Positions 58,116 through 64,000 of a stretch of 64,000 nucleotides of DNA are shown in pieces. The notes beneath the pieces are model-generated. The model was not told where the DNA came from and searched no databases. It saw nothing but the letters and a program-made list of their open reading frames with translations. The stretch covers positions 1 to 64,000 of the forward strand of contig PZKD01000049.1 in the NCBI GenBank assembly GCA_003034855.1, read 5' to 3'. Source of the stretch: an archaeon SCG-AAA382B04 (GTDB taxonomy: Archaea; Halobacteriota; Methanonatronarchaeia; Methanonatronarchaeales; Methanonatronarchaeaceae). Both the position numbers and the translations under genes were made by a program. Position 1 is the first letter of the stretch, and each line of letters starts with the position of its first letter.

Positions 58116-59379
58116 ATGAAGAAAGTATTCGTCCAAGACAAGAATGGAAAGCCATTGGACCCTACGAATCCTGCTAGAGCTAGAAAGCTCCTTGGACAAT
58201 GACAGGGCTAGGGTTGTAGAGAGACAGCCATTCACCATCAAAATCCTTGACAGGAAAAAAGGAGGATTCTTACACCAAAGACACAACTTTAGGAATCGAC
58301 GCTGGTTACTCAAAAATAGGGTTCTCAGCAGTCACAGATAACAAAGAACTTATCTCAGGAAAAATGGAATTAAGAAACGACATCTCAAAAAAACTTGATG
58401 AGAGAAAAAAGTATCGGAGACAAAGGAGACATAGAAACACCAGATACAGAGAACCCAGATTCGATAACAGAACGAAAGAAGAAGGAGGGGTGGTTAGCTC
58501 CTTCAATCAAACACAAAAAAAAAACACCCACATAAGGTTAGTGAAGAAAATCAAGAAATTATTGCCCATTGATGAAACAGTAGTAGAGGTTGCAAATTTC
58601 GACCAACAAAAGATGAAAAACCCAGAAATCTCAGGAGTAAAATACCAACAAGGAACCCTACAAGGATACAACGTCAAGAACTATTTATTAGAGAAGTTTG
58701 ATTACGAATGTGCTTACTGTAGTAAAAGTGATGTTCCTCTTGAAGTAGAGCACATAACTCCAAAATCAAGAGGAGGAAGTGACAGAGTTTCAAACTTAAC
58801 TATAAGTTGCGTAGACTGCAACCAAGAAAAAGGGCAAACAAACTGCAAAAGAGTTTGGGTATCCAAAGATACAAGAAAGAGCAGGAGAATCCTTGAAGGA
58901 AACAGCCTTTATGAACCAAATGCGGTGGAAAATAGTCAACGAACTAGGATGCAAACATACACTCGGACACATAACCAAGAAGAAAAGACTGGAAGAAGAA
59001 ATAGAAAAATCTCACATCAACGATGCTTTCGTGATTGCTGGCAGTGCTAAACAAGAAAGAAGCAAACAAGTGTTCAAGGTTGAACAAAGACAAAGAAACA
59101 ACAGATGCTTACAACTAAACAGAAGCGGTTACGGAAGAAGTGTGAGAAAAAAAAAGACATAATATTCAGTCAGGAGATTTAATAAAAAAAGAAAAAGATG
59201 GACAAACAAGAAAATCAAAAGGAGTTTTCACCTATGGTAGATATGTTCGAATTGATGATGGAGAAGAGGACTATTGGAAAACCGAAGAGATAGATGTTGT
59301 GAAGTATGGAAAAGGAATACAGGCTGAGTCAATTCATCACCCACCTAAAATCAAAAATTTAAGAAAGGTGCCTTCTTGA
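58116..59379 (+). pseudogene. iscB: IscB RNA-guided nuclease, broken by about seven frameshifts
   Basis: IscB is the IS200/IS605-linked ancestor of Cas9. Reading across frames gives the PLMP domain (PLDPTNPARARKLL, 58152-58193), RuvC-I ([14 protein letters not shown]), the Arg-rich bridge helix ([16 protein letters not shown]), WLAPSIKHK, RuvC-II (TVVEVANFD), HNH ([29 protein letters not shown]), AFMNQMRW, RuvC-III ([12 protein letters not shown]) and a C-terminal [10 protein letters not shown]...[11 protein letters not shown] part ending at 59379. Frame breaks lie near 58197, 58256, 58488, 58518, 58845, 58890 and 59150, several in A or G runs. No other stop interrupts the frames and all catalytic residues remain. 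No TnpA is nearby. Confidence 0.9.
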
Positions 59380-59404
59380 CCATGCAAGATAAAAGAATTA
59401 TTTT

Positions 59405-59467
59405 TTGGCGCGATGATGACCTTGGCCTGTCTGATTTGTGATGAGGATTTTGAGTGCTGAGCGCCAA
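59405..59467 (+). ncRNA. Box C/D guide RNA
   Basis: All four boxes are present in order: C ATGATGA (59413-59419), D' CTGA (59431-59434), C' GTGATGA (59438-59444) and D CTGA (59457-59460). They are framed by a terminal helix TTGGCGC/GCGCCAA. The D' guide is 59420-59430 and the D guide 59445-59456 (GGATTTTGAGTG). By the N+5 rule the D guide selects the wobble C of CUCAAAAUCC, which looks like the anticodon loop of tRNA-Leu(CAA). The D' target (ACAGGCCAAGG) is unknown. It would act with L7Ae, Nop5 and fibrillarin. Confidence 0.85.
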
Positions 59468-59496
59468 TTTAAACAATAAATGGGTTAAGACTAAAG

Positions 59497-60591
59497 ATGA
59501 AGAGAAGTGGAACTACGGATCTTCCTCTCCATGGTGGTTCATGTCCACCTTGGTTGTTCGATAAAATGGAGAGGTTGGTTGGAGAGATTAGTGAGTTAAT
59601 TATTTATGAATACTCACCTGAGGAATTTATTAAGAGGCTAGCTGATCCAGTTTTTTTTCAGTCACTGGGTTGTTTGGTTGGTTTTGATTGGCATTCTTCG
59701 GGGCTTTCAACTACTTTAACTGGTGCTTTGAAAGAAGCGCTGGATCCGGAGCTCCATGGAGTTGAGGTTGCTGGAGGGAAGGGATCTAGTTCTAGAAAAA
59801 CACCTCAGGAAATTAGAAAAAGTGATTTGCTCAGTTCTAGTGAAAAAACATTTTTTGTGGATGCTAGTAAGTTATCGGCTAAAGTAGACAATAATTGTGT
59901 TCAGGATTCGTTCAATCTTTATCATCACTGTTTTATTTTCTCTGAGAATGGTGATTGGATAGTTATTCAACAGGGTATGAATTCAGAAACAGCTAGGAGA
60001 TATCATTGGATTGGTGAGGAAGTTGAAGAATTTGTTGAGGAACCACATTTTGGGATTTGTTGTGATGTCAGAAAAGATACTCTCGATCTTACTTCAAAGA
60101 ATAGTGCAGAAACAAGACAAATTAGTTTGGATCTAGTGAATGATGATTCAAGTCATTTAAAGAAGTATTTATTGCCTGAAAAAACCCAATCTACATTAAG
60201 TAACTTCAATGATGCGCTAGAGCTGCCTAAAAGACATAGTATTCGTAAAATGGATTTCTCTAAACAGGTTCTAGATAATCTAGATAAAGCATATGAAAGA
60301 CAGCCAAAGGATTTTGAAGAACTTGTTTCAGTAGATGGAGTAGGTCCAAAGTCGATAAGGGCTCTTGCTTTAGTTAGTGATCTTGTTTTTGGAGCTGATT
60401 TAGCTACTGATGATCCTGCTACTTATAGTTTTGCTCATGGAGGAAAGGATGGTGTTCCTTATCCTGTTGATGAGGAAAAGTATGAAGAATCAATTAGTTT
60501 TTTAGGTAAAGCAATTTCTGAAGCCAAGATTGGTGAAGAAGACAAAAAAAGAGCACTTAAGAGATTGAAAAGTTATCTTAATCAAGAGTGA
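59497..60591 (+). CDS. DUF763 family protein
   Basis: A 364-residue protein of the DUF763 family, found in archaea and some bacteria with no defined role. It begins SGTTDLPLHGGSCPPWLFDKM (4-24) and contains GFDWHSSGLSTTLTGALKEAL, AGGKGSSSRKTP and WIVIQQGMN. A helix-hairpin-helix-like ELVSVDGVGPKSIRALALV near residues 282-300 suggests nucleic-acid contact. It ends with a SFAHGGKDGVPYPVDEEKY segment. Complete. The box C/D RNA lies 30 nt upstream and alaX is convergent with a 14-nt overlap. Confidence 0.88.
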   Translation: MKRSGTTDLPLHGGSCPPWLFDKMERLVGEISELIIYEYSPEEFIKRLADPVFFQSLGCLVGFDWHSSGLSTTLTGALKEALDPELHGVEVAGGKGSSSRKTPQEIRKSDLLSSSEKTFFVDASKLSAKVDNNCVQDSFNLYHHCFIFSENGDWIVIQQGMNSETARRYHWIGEEVEEFVEEPHFGICCDVRKDTLDLTSKNSAETRQISLDLVNDDSSHLKKYLLPEKTQSTLSNFNDALELPKRHSIRKMDFSKQVLDNLDKAYERQPKDFEELVSVDGVGPKSIRALALVSDLVFGADLATDDPATYSFAHGGKDGVPYPVDEEKYEESISFLGKAISEAKIGEEDKKRALKRLKSYLNQE

Positions 60592-61267
60592 ATTCAATTC
60601 TATTCCTGTCTTTTCCTTTGTTTATTGTTTGAGTTATTTTGAAATTCCCTATTTCTTCTGTATTTTTTACATGTGTGCCAGCGCAAGCAGTTTTGTCTAG
60701 GTTTTCTATTTCTATTATTCTTAGCTCTTTAATGGAATCAGGTAATAAGTCTATTCTGGTTCTTTTTGAGTCAAGTTCTTCTACCGCTCTTTCTCTCTGC
60801 ATTGTAAATATGTTAACGTCTCTAGCTTGTTGTATTATCTCATTAACCTCTTCTTCAATTTCTTCTTTTTTATTGAGTATGTCTTTATCGAAATCAATTC
60901 TTGCTCTATCAGAATACAATTGATTTCCCTTTGTTTTACCGCCATATTTTTCTAGGATTATTGCTGAGAGTATGTGTTGGGCCGTATGATATTTCATGTG
61001 AAGATATCTTTTTTCCCAATCTATTTCTCCATGAACACTTTGTCCTTCTTCTAAATTATTTTCCTCTAGAACGTGTTCTACAGTTTTTCCTTTTTTTCTA
61101 GCCTTTTCTACTCTTACACCATTTATTTGTCCAGTATCAGAGGGTTGTCCCCCTCCTTTTGGATAAAATGCAGTTCTATCTAATACAACCCGATCTTTTT
61201 TGGATTCTTTTACTTCTGCATCAAATTCCTTTTGATAGCAATCATTAAAATAGATCAATTCAGTCAT
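60578..61267 (-). CDS. alaX: Alanyl-tRNA editing protein AlaX
   Basis: Free-standing hydrolase that clears Ser/Gly mischarged onto tRNA-Ala. The 229-residue protein matches the AlaX-M type. FYPKGGGQPSDTG (about 34-46), the metal motif KYHTAQHILSAI (HxxxH, about 92-103) and CAGTHVKNTEEIGNF (CxxxH, about 195-209) are present. It overlaps the CDF transporter gene upstream by 8 nt. Confidence 0.94.
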   Translation of the reverse strand: MTELIYFNDCYQKEFDAEVKESKKDRVVLDRTAFYPKGGGQPSDTGQINGVRVEKARKKGKTVEHVLEENNLEEGQSVHGEIDWEKRYLHMKYHTAQHILSAIILEKYGGKTKGNQLYSDRARIDFDKDILNKKEEIEEEVNEIIQQARDVNIFTMQRERAVEELDSKRTRIDLLPDSIKELRIIEIENLDKTACAGTHVKNTEEIGNFKITQTINKGKDRNRIEFTLD

Positions 61268-62162
61268 TATTTGTTACCTCCTCCACTGGTTCTAGATGAA
61301 CATATGCTGTTGCAACTTCATTTAAAGATTCTATCTGGTTTTTTATTTCTTCTTCTAATTGATGAGCCTCAACTAGATCAAGTTCTTGAGTTACTTCTAT
61401 TTCTGTAGAAACACTCAATTTGGGCCCAACATAATGTGGTTCTATTTTGTAATTTTTAAATCCTCTTCTCTCTAATATTTTTTTTATTTTTTGTTTATCT
61501 TTTTTTGATGGTGATGAGCCAGTTAGGTATCCAATATTTCTTTTAGCTATTCCAAAACCAGTTTTAAATATCCATGTGGAAATAAGTAATCCAAATATGG
61601 GGTCTAATATGCTATAACCTAAATATGGTCCTATTATTCCAACTAATGCTGAGGATGAGGCGTATACGTCGGCTTTACTGTCTTTGGATATGCTTTCCAA
61701 TATTTGATTATCTTTCTCTTTTGCTTTTTTTCCACTATACCAATACATTAGATATTTAAGGGATATAGAGATGATTAATACAACAGCAAATAGAGTACTA
61801 GTTTCTACTGGCTTTTGGTAGAATATGGTTTCTATTCCATCTTTTACTATAATTATTCCAGTGAGTATTATTGATATGGATATTAGTAATGAAATGAAGG
61901 GCCTAAATCTTTCGTGACCATGTGGATGGCTTTCGTCTCTAGGTCGATAGGAGATGTAGATTCCTATTAGGACAAGTATTGAATAACCAAAGTCTGCTAG
62001 TGAATTAAAGGAATCCGATCTTAGTGAGACGCTTTTTTCCCAAATTGTTGGTGTAAATTTAATTGAGAATAAAAAGAAGTTTATAGCGGCAAAGATGGAT
62101 ATTAGGTAGATTAAGTTCTTTCGAGCAAAAAATAAATCGATGTCGAAGTCATTTGATTCCAT
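61260..62162 (-). CDS. Cation diffusion facilitator transporter
   Basis: A 300-residue CDF-family proton/metal antiporter with six membrane segments. Metal-site motifs are DSFNSLADFGYS (about 48-59) in TM2 and SKADVYASSSALVG in TM5, with the cytosolic HPHGHERF between TM2 and TM3. The C-terminal domain (about 205-300) is the typical ferredoxin-like regulatory fold. Zn, Mn or Fe could be the substrate. Start at 62162; AlaX follows with overlap. Confidence 0.9.
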   Translation of the reverse strand: MESNDFDIDLFFARKNLIYLISIFAAINFFLFSIKFTPTIWEKSVSLRSDSFNSLADFGYSILVLIGIYISYRPRDESHPHGHERFRPFISLLISISIILTGIIIVKDGIETIFYQKPVETSTLFAVVLIISISLKYLMYWYSGKKAKEKDNQILESISKDSKADVYASSSALVGIIGPYLGYSILDPIFGLLISTWIFKTGFGIAKRNIGYLTGSSPSKKDKQKIKKILERRGFKNYKIEPHYVGPKLSVSTEIEVTQELDLVEAHQLEEEIKNQIESLNEVATAYVHLEPVEEVTNND

Positions 62163-62192
62163 TTTCCTCTTCCCTGCATATCATTTACTAAA

Positions 62193-62576
62193 CTAGGCTA
62201 ATTCTAAGTTTATTGTTAAGACGCCATTTTTGTAATTATAACTAGCGTTTTTGTTTTTTATTTTTGCTGGTAATTCGATGGTGGTTGAGTATTTTTTTCG
62301 TGAAGATGGAGCATGGATATGGACCATTTTTGGATCTATTACTCCTACTTCGATGTCCTCTTGATTTGTGCCTGGTATTTCTGCTATTATTTTTATTTTT
62401 TCTTCTTTTTTGAATATATCTATAAATGGTTGTGTCTCTTCTTCGGTGTCTATCTCGTCCCAATCAGCTTCTTTAAGGGACTTTTTGTATCCTTCTTTAA
62501 ATTCTTCTTTGGCTAGGGTTACTTTTTTTCCTAAGTTATTTGCTATTTTAACTAATTGATTTGATAGCCAATTCAT
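62193..62576 (-). CDS. hsp20: Hsp20/alpha-crystallin family small heat-shock protein
   Basis: A 127-residue holdase-type chaperone. After an amphipathic N-terminal arm of about 45 residues comes the alpha-crystallin core: PFIDIFKKEEKIKIIAEIPGTNQEDIEV (landmarks IIAEIPG and EDIEV) and YNYKNGVLTINLE (the G-V-L motif). The C-terminal IXI oligomerisation motif is missing because the protein ends right after NLELA, so large oligomers may not form. Confidence 0.82.
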   Translation of the reverse strand: MNWLSNQLVKIANNLGKKVTLAKEEFKEGYKKSLKEADWDEIDTEEETQPFIDIFKKEEKIKIIAEIPGTNQEDIEVGVIDPKMVHIHAPSSRKKYSTTIELPAKIKNKNASYNYKNGVLTINLELA

Positions 62577-62602
62577 TTTTTGAGGTCATTTATTTTTTTT
62601 AA

Positions 62603-63154
62603 TTATTTTTTTCTTACGTAACTGATTTCTTTTTCATCAGGAATAGCGTCTTTTAGGTATTTATAGGCATTTCCATGTGGTGAGCCATTTAGTATTTTTT
62701 TAATGGCTTCTATGGTTGGTGAAACTCTTTCTGGTTTTCCTATTATTCCAATTGTTTTTCCATATATTGAGATATCAGTTTTTGATATTTCTTCTAGAAG
62801 TTTTCTTGATTTACCATTAGAGCCTATTACTCTTCCTTTTAATCTATGTATTGAGTCTTTTGTGTTTGCATATTCAGTTATTTTTATTAATTCAAAGGTC
62901 TCTCTCCTTTCTAATAATTTGAGGGCTTTTTGTGGGGTGAATCCTCTTCCAATGGCTTTTATGACCATCTTTACTTTCCAACCTAAAACTGGGTCTGCAT
63001 TTTTTCTATCTATTTCTATTCTACTATCTTTTGTATTTATAGATAAGTCTACTCCTGTTTTTTCTTCTATTTTTTGTTTTGTTTTGCCGTTTTCCCCTAT
63101 TACCACGGCTAATCTATCTTCTGGTACTTTCACATAATCAGTTTGGGATGTCAT
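62603..63154 (-). CDS. KH-domain RNA-binding protein (archaeal Dim2/Krr1-like)
   Basis: A 183-residue protein with two KH-type domains: VKVPEDRLAVVIGENGKTKQKIEEKTGV (landmark GENGKTK, about 20-26) and RLKGRVIGSNGKSRKLLEE (GSNGKSR, about 114-120). GFTPQKALKLL lies between them. Archaeal homologues resemble the eukaryal ribosome-assembly factor Dim2/Krr1, so rRNA binding or small-subunit maturation is likely. It directly follows aIF1A, and the cluster also contains tyrS. Confidence 0.87.
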   Translation of the reverse strand: MTSQTDYVKVPEDRLAVVIGENGKTKQKIEEKTGVDLSINTKDSRIEIDRKNADPVLGWKVKMVIKAIGRGFTPQKALKLLERRETFELIKITEYANTKDSIHRLKGRVIGSNGKSRKLLEEISKTDISIYGKTIGIIGKPERVSPTIEAIKKILNGSPHGNAYKYLKDAIPDEKEISYVRKK

Positions 63155-63164
63155 TTTTTATTTT

Positions 63165-63458
63165 TTATACTTCCAACATGTCATGTTCTTTTAGCCAGCG
63201 AACGTCCCATTGTTTATATCTCCATTTAATGTCTGCTTTTTCGTCTTGGAAGTCCCAAGGTTCAATTATCACTACATCGTCTTCTCTTATCCAATTTCTC
63301 TTTTGCATCTTTCCTGGAATCCTTGCTATTCTTTTTTCGCTGTCTTCACAGTATACTCTCACTCTGTTAGCGCCTAACATACTTATAACTCTTGCCATCA
63401 TTTCGTCCTTATCTGGCAATCTTGGTTTTCGGTTAGTATTTCCTTCATCTTCAGTCAG
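63165..63458 (-). CDS. eif1a: Translation initiation factor aIF1A, probable CTG start
   Basis: aIF1A binds the ribosomal A site during initiation. The core (MARVISMLGANRVRVYC, IARIPGKMQKRNWIREDDVVII, WDFQDEKADIKWRY) is a textbook match. The nearest standard start (TTG 63419) has no ribosome site and would remove the conserved RLPDKDEM lead-in residues. The frame continues upstream as LTEDEGNTNRKPR to a CTG at 63458, with AGAGGTG (63470-63464) 5 nt before it. No ATG, GTG or TTG lies in frame there. I annotate the CTG start, giving 97 residues. The site overlaps the tyrS stop. Confidence 0.8.
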   Translation of the reverse strand: MTEDEGNTNRKPRLPDKDEMMARVISMLGANRVRVYCEDSEKRIARIPGKMQKRNWIREDDVVIIEPWDFQDEKADIKWRYKQWDVRWLKEHDMLEV

Positions 63459-63468
63459 ATTAACACCT

Positions 63469-64000
63469 CTAAATTTTTTTTCTCGCAGGTTCTAGTATCT
63501 TGTTTAAATAATTAGATACAGATTTCTTTAAGTCTAATGGATGAAGTTCTTGTTTACTGAAATCTTTTTCTACTTCTTCAACTGTTTTATAACTTAGATT
63601 TCCTCCATATTCCTCTTTTCTTTCAATAGTGAATTCATCTATTCTAGGAAATATGTGGTATCTTAATATTTCTATTATGGGATTGTTCTCTATTTCTCCT
63701 TGAGGGCAATAGGCATCCATTATTTTTTGTTTCACTTCTTCTGAAGTATCTGAGAGATCAATCCAATTCTCTTTTGATGATGACATTTTTTCGCCATCTA
63801 AGCCTGTTAGTATTGGCATGTGAATGCTTATCTGTTTTTTGTAATCTAACGAGGGGAGGTTTTCTCTTGCCAACATATGGATTTTTCTTTGATCTATCCC
63901 TCCTACTGCTACATCTATACCTAGTTTTCCTATGTCCATTGTTTGCATTAATGGATACAGCATTTGACCAACTCTTGGGTTTTGTTTTCTTCTAGTCACT
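63469..64000 (-). CDS. tyrS: Tyrosyl-tRNA synthetase, C-terminal part (cut by window edge)
   Basis: The last 176 residues of an archaeal TyrRS, the class I enzyme charging tRNA-Tyr. NPRVGQMLYPLMQTMDI and VAVGGIDQRKIHMLARE form the tyrosine/AMP site, [15 protein letters not shown] is the KMSSS loop, and the C-terminal anticodon-binding helices end EPARKKI. The N-terminal half with the HIGH motif lies beyond base 64000. It is followed by aIF1A, whose ribosome site overlaps its stop. Confidence 0.95.
   Translation of the reverse strand, partial: VTRRKQNPRVGQMLYPLMQTMDIGKLGIDVAVGGIDQRKIHMLARENLPSLDYKKQISIHMPILTGLDGEKMSSSKENWIDLSDTSEEVKQKIMDAYCPQGEIENNPIIEILRYHIFPRIDEFTIERKEEYGGNLSYKTVEEVEKDFSKQELHPLDLKKSVSNYLNKILEPARKKI

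Noticed and set aside
58116-59379. Cas9 or a CRISPR effector
   Set aside because: The domain order and small size (PLMP, RuvC-I, short bridge, HNH, RuvC-II/III without REC lobe) are IscB, and no repeat-spacer array is present.

Overview
The window is AT-rich archaeal chromosome, most likely from a euryarchaeon. It carries an archaeal TBP, TFE, Spt5, S17e, L12/P1-type stalk protein, aIF1A, Cdc48, LonB, RadB, Trm56, archaeal AlaRS/LeuRS/TyrRS, a DGGGP-synthase-type UbiA prenyltransferase and a tRNA with a small bulge-helix-bulge-type intron. HypF, LarC, a CbiX-type chelatase and a pyruvate:ferredoxin oxidoreductase fit an anaerobe with nickel enzymes, possibly a methanogen. A GCS2-type ligase and many acidic proteins would suit a moderately halophilic methanogen lineage, but that placement is a guess. 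TTG start codons behind GGAGG/GGTGA sites are frequent.

Layout: 1-906 (-) is the start of a Cdc48 ATPase. 0.97-1.42 kb is a non-coding structured stretch ending in a transposon-end-like palindrome. 1.45-3.3 kb (+) holds larC-radB. 3.3-12.5 kb (-) holds rnhB, a PflX-like radical SAM protein, tldE/tldD (tldD frameshifted), lonB, a VIT1-like protein, a GCS2 ligase and thrC. 12.6 kb (+) is tbp. 13.2-18.1 kb (-) holds alaS, form III RuBisCO and ribose-1,5-bisphosphate isomerase. 18.1-28.2 kb (+) holds dtdA, ftsZ, secE with an unusual extracellular extension, the spt5-L11-L1-L10-L12 operon, a PH-domain membrane protein, ubiA, FBP aldolase/phosphatase and an M20 hydrolase. 28.2-30.5 kb (-) is hypF. 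30.5-32.9 kb (+) holds two winged-helix regulators, trm56 and tfe. 32.9-47.3 kb (-) holds dapA-dapB, S17e, porCDAB, DUF2070, dph6, a PfkB kinase, UPF0212, rnz, PFL/DUF711, an ACT protein, a structured RNA region of about 406 nt, trm-G10, DUF357 and prs.

47.3-55.3 kb mixes a SAM hydrolase, nadM, ogt, an orphan adenine methylase, an unknown small ORF, rtcA/kptA (RNA-end processing, convergent) and leuS. 55.3-59.5 kb is the accessory-looking part: cbiX, intron-containing tRNA-Arg(UCU), a PH-like protein paired with a four-zinc-ribbon protein, then an IscB element (omega-RNA-like leader plus an iscB gene broken by about seven frameshifts), followed 25-30 nt later by a box C/D guide RNA. 59.5-64 kb holds DUF763 (+), then (-) alaX, a CDF transporter, Hsp20, a KH protein, aIF1A (apparently with a CTG start) and the 3' part of tyrS.

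Most of the window is conserved information-processing and central-metabolism sequence. The unusual content is the decayed IscB/omega-RNA locus and its related palindromes, two other structured non-coding regions, the extended SecE, the box C/D RNA, and several gene-level oddities (tldD frameshift, non-AUG aIF1A start, tailless L10, atypical RNase HII active site). No CRISPR array or rRNA gene was seen.
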